IMG/VR virus record: IMGVR_UViG_3300035034_001514
Location: 1 to 39,921 of that record
Length of the DNA stretch: 39,921 bases
Reading direction: 5' to 3' (one strand)
Source of the DNA: a virus
Numbering within the stretch: the stretch's first letter is position 1; the number at the start of each line of letters is the position of its first letter. The notes beneath the pieces were generated by a model that searched no databases, was not told where the DNA came from, and saw nothing but the letters and a program-made list of their open reading frames with translations. A program made the position numbers and the translations under genes. Positions 19,369 to 28,199 of this stretch are shown here, in pieces.

Positions 19369-20673
19369 TTACACCTTACCCAGTTCTATTCTAAGTCTTT
19401 GTTCCGCTTGTAGTAAAGCAGTATACAACGAACCATCAGGTCCTGTATCATTGGAGAATCTCTTCATGTCCTTTATTCCAGCCTTTAATAATTTAAGTAT
19501 TTCTCTTGCCTGTTCAATATATTGATCCTTTGGAGTAGAGTCGGTGGTAATAATGGCATATATTGTATTATATTCTGGTAAAAATATTCCTAATTTATTT
19601 CTTCTTGTTTTCCAATTACGTGCAACGTCCAGGCCAATACCAGCGGCTCTGTCCAGTGTTTCTGGTATTAGATTACCTCTACTTGGCCCATCCGGACCCG
19701 TTAGTGTGGTATCAGTTGATATAGTACCATCTGCTGTAGTATCTATATCATCAAATGTAGTGTTCCCCCCAACCGCATCACTTCCCCCCGATGTATTATT
19801 TCCAGATTGATTATCAACAAACTGTATTGGCCTATCAGCCAAGTTAGATACCAATTCTGTGTTTTGTGACTGTAAATCGGTGTTTTGAGATTGTAGTTGA
19901 CTGTACAGGTCGGTCAGACGATCTATTTCCAATTCTAAATTAGCATTGCGTACACTTGACCTTGCCAATTCATCTGCCAATCTGACAACTTCTGCATTTT
20001 TTGCAGTCAACACTCGTTCAAGTCTTTCTTTACATGATTGTAATGCCTCTACCAAATCAACCAAATCTTCATTATCGGCAATAACATCATCTAATTCGGA
20101 TTTTAATGCATCAATAGCCGCTTCTAATGTTTCAATTTCTTTTAATTTATTATTACATACAGCCAGTTCGTCTCTAAGGCTATTTATCAAATCTAATAAG
20201 TCAAGTATGCTCGTTGGGGTCCCAGAACCATCGGTCCCGCCAAACCCACCGCCGGGCGTGCCTACACCCACACCCGTTCCGAATCCTCCACCATCTACGG
20301 TATCATTGGGATTTATGGGAAAATCAACAGGAGGAATAAAATTTATAGTATTTATATCACCATTCGTAAGTTCAGTAATATTGAAATCAAGTATATCAGT
20401 CAAAGAACTCAAATCATACTGAGTAACCGTTTTAGAGAATCGTTTGGACCCTTTTATATTTTCAACTGATAAACTGTTAAACGTTGTAAGTCCACCAAAT
20501 AATACATTTCCTTCACCATCTGTAATTACAAGGTTTCCACCTTCATCATACATTTCATATTGAGCGTCAAGTGGCTTGCCTGTTTTGGGGTCAATATTAT
20601 ATACTCTCGATATAGCATTATCAGGTTGGAGATCTATTCTATCACTTCTATTTGGTATTGGTGATTGTGGCAT
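19369..20673 (-). CDS. Structural protein with central coiled coil
   Basis: 434 residues in three parts. Residues 1-125 form a beta-type head that includes VITDGEGNVLFGGLTTFNS. Residues 125-155 are a Gly-rich hinge. Residues 157-285 are a long coiled coil with heptad Leu/Ile, including the internal near-repeat LQSQNTDLQSQNTEL. The C-terminal 120 residues form a helical domain (WKTRRNKLGIFLPEY). This head-hinge-coil plan fits a trimeric fibre or whisker-like baseplate attachment. The start has GAGATAACAATA upstream. It is the operon partner of the genes at 18412 and 20679. No enzymatic motif. Confidence 0.65.
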   Translation of the reverse strand: MPQSPIPNRSDRIDLQPDNAISRVYNIDPKTGKPLDAQYEMYDEGGNLVITDGEGNVLFGGLTTFNSLSVENIKGSKRFSKTVTQYDLSSLTDILDFNITELTNGDINTINFIPPVDFPINPNDTVDGGGFGTGVGVGTPGGGFGGTDGSGTPTSILDLLDLINSLRDELAVCNNKLKEIETLEAAIDALKSELDDVIADNEDLVDLVEALQSCKERLERVLTAKNAEVVRLADELARSSVRNANLELEIDRLTDLYSQLQSQNTDLQSQNTELVSNLADRPIQFVDNQSGNNTSGGSDAVGGNTTFDDIDTTADGTISTDTTLTGPDGPSRGNLIPETLDRAAGIGLDVARNWKTRRNKLGIFLPEYNTIYAIITTDSTPKDQYIEQAREILKLLKAGIKDMKRFSNDTGPDGSLYTALLQAEQRLRIELGKV

Positions 20674-20678
20674 TATTG

Positions 20679-21770
20679 TTATCTCACTATTTTAAATATG
20701 TCATCTATATCATAATAATCAGTCAATCCATTTTTTGTTATTTTGATTAATACTCTATAAAATCGTTCAGGTTGTAATCCAGTTAACCACTGATCAAAAT
20801 ATGATCCACTTGCATCAACGCTCAATTGTGTGTAATCACTAAACGGTACAATTGTATGTTCAGTGTCGGCATCCTTAATTGAATAATAAGAAGCCGTCGG
20901 CAGGAATTTATTGGTATTATATGAATTTCCTGTGGTAAACGTTCTTGATGGGTATAGCTCTCTACCAAATACTCTAAATCTTGGTTTAGATTCTTGCTTA
21001 TATTCTTTTCTCAAATTCTTTATCTTCACTATTCTATCTTCATCCGTTACTTCTGCCAGTGACCCGGATACTATAGATGAAGTATCCCATGCAACTTCTA
21101 ATGTCGGGGGGAAAATTGTATTTGTATCACGTGAATAGAATTTTAATGTACCATAATCCTGTGAATCTTCTTCAACTGAAAGGGCATGCTTTAGAATGAA
21201 TCCTTCATTTGTTATAGAACCACTCAACCATTGGTGTACTATAGATGTCACATCCATACGAACATCTGCCGATTGATAATCGAACGACTGACTTGCCGTA
21301 GGCGCTGTGTACCAAGTACCCCCACCTGTACCATCGACCGATCCAGTCGTGCCGCTGGCGAGTGAACCTGTAACGATAGTGGAGCCATTCACCCATTTTG
21401 TACCGGCGTCTGCTGAGTCTCGATACAACCAGGATACTCCTGTACTCGTAACACCATCAAATTTGGTCCCGACGCCCATTTCCCAACTCTGAGATACAGG
21501 ATATGCATATATAGAATATGCCAATGGTATTTGATATGCTTCTGATATTTTTAGATTCAGATAAAATTTATGATTCTGTGATACCGTCCCATCTGATATA
21601 GATGCCGATATTGATGATATGTCGAATTTAAGCAAACCCCTCGCTATTTCACGAAGCGTATTGTTATAATACGCCTTTTCTATTTCAATGATTTCGTCAA
21701 GGCCCGTATTTTGGGTATTTTGCACACGATAAATAGATGCGTCTTTCGCGGGGTATATAAAATGATGCAT
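20679..21770 (-). CDS. DNRLRE-like beta-domain baseplate protein
   Basis: 363 residues. The first 230 residues resemble the DNRLRE/CBM96-type beta-sandwich: AKDASIYRVQNTQNTG near the start, a repeated domain core, and the diagnostic RMDVTSIVHQWLSGSI followed by NEGFILKHA and FPPTLEVAWD. The last 130 residues are a separate domain (KPRFRVFGRELYPSRTF to YYDIDDIFKIVR). It lies immediately downstream of gp6, the location of gp7/gp8 in T4, and is about the size of gp8 (334 residues), but I see no sequence motif that proves homology. The start is supported by GAGGATTAGCTAATG. Likely a wedge or fibre-anchoring subunit. Confidence 0.65.
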   Translation of the reverse strand: MHHFIYPAKDASIYRVQNTQNTGLDEIIEIEKAYYNNTLREIARGLLKFDISSISASISDGTVSQNHKFYLNLKISEAYQIPLAYSIYAYPVSQSWEMGVGTKFDGVTSTGVSWLYRDSADAGTKWVNGSTIVTGSLASGTTGSVDGTGGGTWYTAPTASQSFDYQSADVRMDVTSIVHQWLSGSITNEGFILKHALSVEEDSQDYGTLKFYSRDTNTIFPPTLEVAWDTSSIVSGSLAEVTDEDRIVKIKNLRKEYKQESKPRFRVFGRELYPSRTFTTGNSYNTNKFLPTASYYSIKDADTEHTIVPFSDYTQLSVDASGSYFDQWLTGLQPERFYRVLIKITKNGLTDYYDIDDIFKIVR

Positions 21771-21801
21771 TAGCTAATCCTCAATTCTTTAAATTTATCC
21801 A

Positions 21802-23757
21802 TTATACCACCCTACCACGTATATCCTTATTCGGATACTTAACTTCAAATATCATAGGATCAAGGCTTGGGTAAATTATCTTCCCAAGTGGTGTTGATGT
21901 GTTTGTAGATGATGTAATTCTCCGAGCAGCCTTTATATCATACCCAAATGCACCATACAACCCACCAACCAAATTTCGGATGGTGACATCCTGGATGGAT
22001 GATACACCTTCAACTGATGCCAATTCCAATTCCAATTCAGAAATATTTATTGGTTGATTGAACGTCCACTTATCAATATCGAAAAATGACCTGCACTTAT
22101 TTACAGCTTTCAATAATACTTCTTGTCTGTTGAATGATTGAAATACTGTGATAGAAAAGTCAACACCGATATTAACAACAAACCCATCAAGCATATTAAT
22201 ACCGTCAGTCACCATTCTATATTCACTCATATATGTTTTTATGTTTTGTTTTACAGCTTGGTTTATGGTCGTTAGTTTTTTATTCCTATCATATCCAAGA
22301 ACATACATATTAATTGCAAATGGATTATTCTTTTCCCTACTATTATATGCCAACCTTTCGTTGTTTTCTACTTGCCCACTTAAATCCAAATCACCATCAG
22401 GAACAACAAACACTTTAGCTATACTACCAAATCGTGGCGGCATTGATAGTGCTCTAATTTCATAATCACGCTTTGTTACCGCTCTTCCCTGGGACGCAAA
22501 CCAAGCAAGTGCATCGTTTCTTATATTTTCCAATGGTTCTTCACCACTACCACCAGTAGCGGGAATAAAGTTAGTTACTGATATTGTATCTCTTATATCG
22601 TTTAATGTAGATAATTGAGATGTGGATATATCTTCGTTTATATCTTCAAATTCCAACTTACGTACTTTAGTTAAATCATCAACAGGTACATTAGATGATA
22701 ACCCACCCCCTTCAATATACTTTACTGTTAGTGTGGTATTTGATGGTGCTTGTCCATATGTTTTTGTAGTAAAGAAGTTTTGAGGATCAATTGGATTTGA
22801 TAGTGCCTTTGCATTAGTACCAAGGCCTATATTCTTTGGCGACGGAATTAAAATTTGATCATCGGACGTTGATGTTCCGGCGCCAAACTGAATTTCTGTG
22901 TTTCCATCATCCCGCAATCTAGAAACATATCTTCTCGGTGTTTTCAACATTCTTAGTAAAAACGGAACAGAATCCTTGTAGATAGAAAGCTTTTCATCAT
23001 ATCTATTTACGTTCGGGTAATCTATATACACAAAGTCCTGTGCTAAAAATGGAACTTCATAGTATTTGTTATTATCATCATCAATTACCGACGTTATTTC
23101 AACAACTCGTTTATTATCTATAGTTAATGTTTTATATGCCGTTGCTGTTCCGATGGAAAACTGAGTTGATTTTTCTGTTCCTGCTGTTGCATCCACTTGC
23201 TTTTTAAGTAAATAAAACGATGGAACATTTGATGAATCCCTGCTATATACAGTTACTTCGGTTTGGTCAAATGAACTGCTATATGAAAAATCAATTGGAA
23301 TTTCTGTTCTGAATCGTACCGATGAATTGGATTTTGATTCAACTTCCATACCTGCCTTTATTGTTGATGCGTATGTATAATCAGGCTTAACGTTTTCTCC
23401 AGTTCCTGTTGATGGTACCAATTGATATACATTGAGCCTAGTTTTAGCTGGGGTTAATGGCTGAACCTTATATCCAAAAAACTGTGCTAAGTTGTAGATT
23501 GATTTTCTTTCCTGTGCATATCCTAATAGTGATTCTTTTAACGTATCATCCATGTAATATGATAATACATCCCCAATGTAAGCTGACATTTCTATCAGCA
23601 TCATTCCTGGAGAAGCTTCATTGAAATCGTTATACGTATCAGGGAAGTATGTCTTGGCAAAATCCTCTAGATTCTGTGTGTATTGACTAAAATCCTTATT
23701 AAGATACTTTATATCTCTTTTTTTGTTCGGATTGCTATTGGTTGGTATAAACGCCAT
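21802..23757 (-). CDS. 6: Baseplate wedge subunit gp6 (BaseplateJ-like)
   Basis: 651 residues, almost exactly the length of T4 gp6 (660). Diagnostic features are the N-terminal DIKYLNKDFSQYTQNLEDFA, then NEASPGMMLIEMSAYIGDVLSYYMDD at about residues 47-70, and the core ALAWFASQGRAVTKRDYEI characteristic of BaseplateJ/gp6 proteins, followed by VFVVPDGD. gp6 dimers join wedges into the baseplate inner ring. The order gp25-gp6 is that of T4. The start follows AAGAGTAATAG. Family assignment is secure. Confidence 0.92.
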   Translation of the reverse strand: MAFIPTNSNPNKKRDIKYLNKDFSQYTQNLEDFAKTYFPDTYNDFNEASPGMMLIEMSAYIGDVLSYYMDDTLKESLLGYAQERKSIYNLAQFFGYKVQPLTPAKTRLNVYQLVPSTGTGENVKPDYTYASTIKAGMEVESKSNSSVRFRTEIPIDFSYSSSFDQTEVTVYSRDSSNVPSFYLLKKQVDATAGTEKSTQFSIGTATAYKTLTIDNKRVVEITSVIDDDNNKYYEVPFLAQDFVYIDYPNVNRYDEKLSIYKDSVPFLLRMLKTPRRYVSRLRDDGNTEIQFGAGTSTSDDQILIPSPKNIGLGTNAKALSNPIDPQNFFTTKTYGQAPSNTTLTVKYIEGGGLSSNVPVDDLTKVRKLEFEDINEDISTSQLSTLNDIRDTISVTNFIPATGGSGEEPLENIRNDALAWFASQGRAVTKRDYEIRALSMPPRFGSIAKVFVVPDGDLDLSGQVENNERLAYNSREKNNPFAINMYVLGYDRNKKLTTINQAVKQNIKTYMSEYRMVTDGINMLDGFVVNIGVDFSITVFQSFNRQEVLLKAVNKCRSFFDIDKWTFNQPINISELELELASVEGVSSIQDVTIRNLVGGLYGAFGYDIKAARRITSSTNTSTPLGKIIYPSLDPMIFEVKYPNKDIRGRVV

Positions 23758-23769
23758 CTATTACTCTTA

Positions 23770-24207
23770 TTATGATTGTACTAAGAATGCAAGATCCTGA
23801 TATCCTACAACGTTCGGTACATAGTATGTTATTAGAACCTTCAACCTATAAATATCAACATCTACTTTTTCTCTTGTCGTACCCACATTATCTATAACGA
23901 CAAACGGTAAATATTCGTTTACAGCCGACCGAATCACTGAATCGACCTTGGATTGGATAGTATCATCATTCGGTTCAAATATAACCTTATGTAGATTTGA
24001 ACCGAATCTTGGGTTCATCGGGCGCTCACCCTTTCTTGTTAATAATAGATTTATCAAATTGATACGAATTGCGTGAGCGGTTGTGTATGTTTGTGCGAAC
24101 CAACCTGTTGTTGATTTCGCTAATGGTAAATCCAATCCAACCGCCGCATTGGCATTATGGTCCAATGGGTGTGCCGATGCTAATGATTGTGATACTATTA
24201 TTGCCAT
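23770..24207 (-). CDS. 25: Baseplate wedge subunit gp25
   Basis: 145 residues (T4 gp25 is 132). It contains the hallmark core of the gp25/TssE family: INLLLTRKGERPMNPRFGSN and LHKVIFEPND, with the ERPMNPRFG segment equivalent to the EPR motif region. The C-terminal half has the expected beta-hairpin (KVDVDIYRLKVLITYYVP). gp25 binds the sheath initiator end of the wedge and nucleates sheath assembly. It is 12 bp upstream of gp6 on the transcript and overlaps the preceding gene by one base at 24207, showing tight coupling. Confidence 0.92.
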   Translation of the reverse strand: MAIIVSQSLASAHPLDHNANAAVGLDLPLAKSTTGWFAQTYTTAHAIRINLINLLLTRKGERPMNPRFGSNLHKVIFEPNDDTIQSKVDSVIRSAVNEYLPFVVIDNVGTTREKVDVDIYRLKVLITYYVPNVVGYQDLAFLVQS

Positions 24208-24719
24208 TATTTATTAAACCGTTTTACCAATTCCGTATAATCTCTATTCATTGCTTTTTCAATTGCAGTCCCTACTGCTGAATTACTATCAATTCGTCGA
24301 CCGGAATGCCCAGCAATATTATTCACTGATTTATTTTGTTGCTGTACAGATGGAAGTGAATTCATATCATTGCTTGTAAATACATCCTTCCCCATTAAAT
24401 TGTCGTATGATTCCTGTATGGTACTACCAGGCGCAGCATCATGCATAATACCACCTTTTGTTGATTTTAAGATATTATCAAGTACTGAATTTCCCGTACG
24501 TATATCTGTTCCGTTGGATTGATTGGGATGTTTCATTGGCGTATCGATACCGCTTTCGTTCATCATATTTGGTTGTGGATTGGAAGATTCCAATATCAAT
24601 TTTAACTGATTTTCTACTTCTTCTTTAACCAAATCGGGAATCATTGCCTTAATTTTAGCTTCAATATATCTATTGAGTGCTTGAATCTTTTTATTCTTAT
24701 TCGATTTTATCCGTTTCAT
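24207..24719 (-). CDS. Conserved-looking small protein between hub and wedge genes
   Basis: 170 residues. The N-terminus is a basic amphipathic helix (KKIQALNRYIEAKIKAMIPD and EEVENQLKLILES). A long Asn/Gln/Ser/Gly-rich disordered middle follows, and a short helical end AVGTAIEKAMNRDYTELVKRF. Helix-linker-helix architecture suggests an adaptor or assembly factor, but I recognise no family. It overlaps both neighbours by one base (24207 and 24719), so its translation is coupled to gp25. Co-expression with baseplate genes supports a role in baseplate assembly. Confidence 0.6.
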   Translation of the reverse strand: MKRIKSNKNKKIQALNRYIEAKIKAMIPDLVKEEVENQLKLILESSNPQPNMMNESGIDTPMKHPNQSNGTDIRTGNSVLDNILKSTKGGIMHDAAPGSTIQESYDNLMGKDVFTSNDMNSLPSVQQQNKSVNNIAGHSGRRIDSNSAVGTAIEKAMNRDYTELVKRFNK

Positions 24720-26134
24720 TATATTGTATTGTTTTTAAGTTCAGTACCAGTATTTGTGCGTAGTATTCTATCGTTTATTTCTTTATACATCTCTACGGAT
24801 GGATTTTCAACAGCCTGGCGGAGTGTAACTCCTTGTAAATATCTACTAGAATAATCAGGCCCCGTTAACTTTTCTAAATTACCATCATCTATACTGGTTC
24901 TATAGTCTAAATATTCTGGAATATTATTATTGTCATATTCTACGCCAGAACCATCATTCTTTGATATAGAATCCAATGTATCATTGGCATCTTTTTTAAT
25001 TTTATTTTCATCTGATTTGGATGAATTTAAAGTATCAACAATGGGAACATTGAGATTATTATAAACCTGAATATCAGATGTATTGGTTACAATATCCGGT
25101 GTTGTTGTATCTTCAAAGTCTAATATACCAACCGCAGAATCAATACGATCCCGTGCAGATTGAATGTTTCCCTTTGCCCTATCGATTATGGAACCGGCAT
25201 AATCATCATTGACTGATATATCATTCAACCCACCAACGATTGCATCCAACCTATCTATGCAATCAAGATCGGCAAGAAATCTTAAACATTCATTTTTTGT
25301 TTGTGGTACCCTCCTATCAAACAGAGTGTTCACCTCAAGTTCTATTACTGTTAATTCACTATCCAGAGTTGCCAATTCCGTATCTATTGTTTCTCTATTG
25401 TCTATATCATCATCCCAATCGGGATCACAAAAATCAATATCATAATCAAATCTGCCAGGTAGACATGGTATTTTAGTGTCACCATCAAGATCAACCAAAT
25501 CTTCGGGTTCTATTTGATATTTTTCTTTAAGTGAAGATAACTGATCAAATAGGTCTCGGCATATTGCCGCTAATTGTCCCGTTGATCTACCAACAATCAA
25601 TAATGCATTATCTAATTTATTTAAGAAATCTTGTGCTTTTATAATGAGCTTGGTACCGGCGCCTGCTCCTATGAATTTTAAAATAAATTTAACTATTTTT
25701 AATGCTAATTTAATAATACGTACTATACGACGCAATCTCCGGGCATATTTAGATATTGTACCAAGAACAATAGAACATAATTTTAAAATACGGTAGCATC
25801 TTTTATATAAATTTCTACCCAATGCAAATAATCTTTGATCTAAGCTAGATACAAATCCATTAGCTCGGGCAGCAGTATCGGCGAATGACCCTGCTGTCGA
25901 AGATAAACCACCTGCGACTAGAGATATGGGATTAGAACCAGCAATCGTTGATACTTGAGTGGCAACTACATTTGTACCTAACGCTATTCTATTTATTTGG
26001 GTCAATTTTAGCTTGAATATGAAACCTCTGACTCTCTGTAACCGACCATCGGCCTTACCGATTTTTCTACCGATAATACGTAATAATCCACCACGAAGCG
26101 CTCTTCTTAGTTTTCTTATTTTGCCAAGTCCCAT
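24719..26134 (-). CDS. Baseplate-region protein with highly basic, hydrophobic N-terminus
   Basis: 471 residues of unusual composition. The first 200 are strongly basic with hydrophobic stretches (RRIVRIIKLALKIVKFILKF followed by AGAGTKLI) and look helical and possibly membrane-interacting. Residues 200-300 contain Cys pairs (KIPCLPGRFDYDIDFCDPD and CLRFLADLDCIDRLD). The C-terminal third is acidic and Asn/Asp rich. The start has GAGAAGATAG upstream. It sits between the gp5-like hub and gp25. A tail-tube-end or membrane-penetrating role during injection would fit, but no family is recognised and this is inference. Confidence 0.6.
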   Translation of the reverse strand: MGLGKIRKLRRALRGGLLRIIGRKIGKADGRLQRVRGFIFKLKLTQINRIALGTNVVATQVSTIAGSNPISLVAGGLSSTAGSFADTAARANGFVSSLDQRLFALGRNLYKRCYRILKLCSIVLGTISKYARRLRRIVRIIKLALKIVKFILKFIGAGAGTKLIIKAQDFLNKLDNALLIVGRSTGQLAAICRDLFDQLSSLKEKYQIEPEDLVDLDGDTKIPCLPGRFDYDIDFCDPDWDDDIDNRETIDTELATLDSELTVIELEVNTLFDRRVPQTKNECLRFLADLDCIDRLDAIVGGLNDISVNDDYAGSIIDRAKGNIQSARDRIDSAVGILDFEDTTTPDIVTNTSDIQVYNNLNVPIVDTLNSSKSDENKIKKDANDTLDSISKNDGSGVEYDNNNIPEYLDYRTSIDDGNLEKLTGPDYSSRYLQGVTLRQAVENPSVEMYKEINDRILRTNTGTELKNNTI

Positions 26135-26166
26135 TCTATCTTCTCATTAATTATATAGTAGGCGGA

Positions 26167-27543
26167 TTAAAGTTGTGGGTCTATCCTATTAGATCCAATA
26201 AACACTTTATCTGATAGCAAATCTCTTCTGATATCTTCTGGTATTTTTCCAGATTTAATCACAGACTGTAATACATCCTTTAAGTTACCGGCATTTTCTG
26301 CTTGCCCAGGAGCGTCATATACAGAATCAAAGTATATTTCAGATAAATCTGCGTATTGAAGTAATGCACCAAGAACGTATTCTAACAAATTAAGCATGTT
26401 TTCACCCAATACCGCAGGCTGCGATCTATCTTCTTCTGCTCCTATGTAAATATTTGGTGAATTTATATATGTGTTGTTTGCTTTAATCCTAAAGCTGGAT
26501 TTGTTAGTATTGATATCCATCCCAGCAAGGGCGTCTATGGATGTTGCTCCACCTGAATATATTATAAGATTGTTATTCGATAGTGTATAGAAATCGCCAG
26601 CTGTAGATTCCTGTATAACTCCATCGGATGATATGATAATCCGGTCTCCATCAAATCTTGATGGGTAATTATATGAAGATGTTGTAAATTGTTCCTGAAC
26701 AAACCCACCATTCTCTCTATTCACATATGGATGTTCTCTATATGTAGTGTGCGATAAATAGGCGTTTGGAGACTGTCTATCGTTTATGGATGGAAATGCC
26801 GGATTATTTATGGAAATGAATTTATTATATACCGATGGGACAAATCCACTGTAGTTGGAATCGGATGCCAATATAATAAATGAACCGGGATTGGATATGT
26901 TTTCTTCTATATTGCCTGTGATATCAGGGGCAATATTATTTGATATAACCAATGTTGGTGAAGTGAACGTTGAATCGGTCGGATTCAAATCCGTCATTCT
27001 AATGTTTGATCCATATCTACTTTGGAATATGAGATCAGATGTCAGTGGTCTTAATTTATACTGACTTCTTACTTTAAATGTGGTCCCTGGTGGTTGTGTA
27101 TTGTCTATTTCAGCATCCGGTGGAAGATTTCTCCTGATTTCAAACGACAATCTATTGACATTGCCATTATATGCCACATCTCCACGTGTTGATATTAATT
27201 CGTAAAAAATAACATTACTATCCCCACCGAATGTTCCTATTTTTACATACTCACCCTCAGCGGGGTATTGGTTTATGTTAGAATTTAATGGATATGCCTT
27301 TACATTGCCTCCTGTGTTTTTGTTCTGAGGACGACAAAGAATAGCACCTATTTCAGCATCATAATTGGATGAATCCACATTCCTACCTACATTAGAGTCA
27401 TTTCTAAACAGTTGTACGACAATTGCGGTATCAAATGGATTATACCTACCAATGATATCATAATCAGTGTGGGCATCCGTTTTTATTCTATAGTTTCTAC
27501 CAGTACTCCTAGGTTGTGTACTATACCACCCAGTTGATGACAT
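26167..27543 (-). CDS. gp5-like baseplate central hub/spike protein without lysozyme domain
   Basis: 458 residues. The N-terminal 150 residues are OB-fold-like (FDTAIVVQLFRNDS, then GEYVKIGTFGGDSN). The segment LIFQSRYGSNIRMTDL near residue 170 matches the QGRFGNSIRFG-type motif of gp5-like spikes in T4 relatives. Later a beta-rich region (DRIIISSDGVIQES, SFRIKANNTYINSPNIYIGA) resembles the beginning of a spike helix. The end is helical (MLNLLEYVLGALLQYADL). T4 gp5 carries an internal lysozyme; none of its catalytic Glu-Asp-Thr motif is visible here. It is first in the baseplate operon after a small gene and overlaps it by one base at 27543. Confidence 0.6.
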   Translation of the reverse strand: MSSTGWYSTQPRSTGRNYRIKTDAHTDYDIIGRYNPFDTAIVVQLFRNDSNVGRNVDSSNYDAEIGAILCRPQNKNTGGNVKAYPLNSNINQYPAEGEYVKIGTFGGDSNVIFYELISTRGDVAYNGNVNRLSFEIRRNLPPDAEIDNTQPPGTTFKVRSQYKLRPLTSDLIFQSRYGSNIRMTDLNPTDSTFTSPTLVISNNIAPDITGNIEENISNPGSFIILASDSNYSGFVPSVYNKFISINNPAFPSINDRQSPNAYLSHTTYREHPYVNRENGGFVQEQFTTSSYNYPSRFDGDRIIISSDGVIQESTAGDFYTLSNNNLIIYSGGATSIDALAGMDINTNKSSFRIKANNTYINSPNIYIGAEEDRSQPAVLGENMLNLLEYVLGALLQYADLSEIYFDSVYDAPGQAENAGNLKDVLQSVIKSGKIPEDIRRDLLSDKVFIGSNRIDPQL

Positions 27544-27956
27544 TATACTTCCCCAGCATTGGAACCGGAATCAGGCAATCTTTTACCTAATGTGGTCTGT
27601 GCTTCTTCAAGCGCCAGGTCCATTTCTTCTATAAGTTGTTGTTTTTCACCATCCGAAAGTTCCCATGCAGTCGCAGCATCATCCAATTCGGCAGCTTCGG
27701 ACTTCGATTCAGCAACCATAAACTTATGAATGATTTCTGTCAACTTAATAAGATGCTGGTCATTTTTCACCGCTGTATCCATATACTCTCGAATGATGGG
27801 AGCAACAACAACCATATCATTAACTGTATTGATTTTGCCAGTGAATTCTTCTATGACAGAATCAATTTTTCTATTCTTTGACCGAGTATTTAAATAAATG
27901 TCATTCAGTAAATCGGAAAAGGAAATTCCCTTGAATATTTTTTTGTCTATGTCCAT
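27543..27956 (-). CDS. Small acidic protein opening the virion operon
   Basis: 137 residues, mostly helical. DKKIFKGISFSDLLNDIYLN starts the protein, followed by two or three helices with VVVAPIIREYMDTAVKNDQ and an acidic C-terminal helix with many Glu/Ala. The start is supported by one of the best ribosome binding sites in the window, GGAGGTACAATAAACAATG. Similar small genes precede the hub gene in marine T4-like phages, but the function is not known to me. It could be a baseplate hub chaperone. Confidence 0.6.
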   Translation of the reverse strand: MDIDKKIFKGISFSDLLNDIYLNTRSKNRKIDSVIEEFTGKINTVNDMVVVAPIIREYMDTAVKNDQHLIKLTEIIHKFMVAESKSEAAELDDAATAWELSDGEKQQLIEEMDLALEEAQTTLGKRLPDSGSNAGEV

Positions 27957-27959
27957 TGT

Positions 27960-28028
27960 TTATTGTACCTCCATCCGAAATATTGCTGAATTTTTTAACG
28001 TTTTAAACTTAACCTTTCGTATTTTCAT
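27960..28028 (-). CDS. Possible 22-residue basic peptide
   Basis: A short frame starting MKIRKVKFKTLKNS and ending VQ-TAA, preceded by AGAGACTATAA. Its end overlaps the strong ribosome binding site of the gene starting at 27956, so its translation could be coupled to that gene. Composition is Lys-rich. It may be a leader peptide or chance. Confidence 0.3.
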   Translation of the reverse strand: MKIRKVKFKTLKNSAIFRMEVQ

Positions 28029-28040
28029 TTATAGTCTCTG

Positions 28041-28097
28041 CTATGTATATTTTGAACTACCAACACCCCAAAGGAAGTGATTTTCCTTTGTGGCCAT
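28041..28097 (-). CDS. Possible 18-residue leader peptide, cassette copy 2
   Basis: ATG at 28097 opens an 18-codon frame starting MATKENHFLWGVGSS, with TAG at 28041. The coding part contains an 8-bp perfect hairpin (CAAAGGAA with TTCCTTTG) and ends in the GGTAGTTCA motif shared with other cassettes. It directly follows the class-A cassette at 28100-28162. It may be translated, but the sequence may be conserved as RNA. Confidence 0.35.
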   Translation of the reverse strand: MATKENHFLWGVGSSKYT

Positions 28098-28099
28098 CT

Positions 28100-28162
28100 G
28101 TGAACTACCCACACACGCCAATGGTGATGGGATGGGTTTTACGTTCTGTTATTATAAATATA
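28100..28162 (-). promoter_or_regulatory. Promoter/stem-loop cassette (class A) for the virion operon
   Basis: On the minus strand: an AT-rich head TATTTATAATAACAG with a TATAAT -10 candidate, then AACGTAAAACCCA, about 20 bases, and GTGTGGGTAGTTCAC, so ACCCA can pair with TGGGT. The same layout recurs at 35325-35519 and 39692-39752. It lies in the gap between the sigma-factor gene's terminator and the first gene of the baseplate operon and is the best candidate start for that operon. Confidence 0.55.
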
Positions 28163-28170
28163 CAATAACA

Positions 28171-28199
28171 AAAAAGGAAAGATTTTAAGTCTTTCCTTT
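28171..28199 (-). terminator. Rho-independent terminator at the end of the sigma-factor gene
   Basis: On the minus strand AAAGGAAAGA pairs perfectly over 10 bp with TCTTTCCTTT around a 7-base loop, and the right arm runs into TTTTTTG. The hairpin overlaps the last codons of the sigma gene (stop 28185), giving a compact gene end before the next cassette. Confidence 0.85.

Noticed and set aside
28150-28162. Plus-strand TATAAATA as a T4 late promoter (also at 35510)
   Set aside because: It would transcribe antisense through the sigma factor or RNA ligase genes; the minus-strand TATAAT reading is consistent with gene direction.
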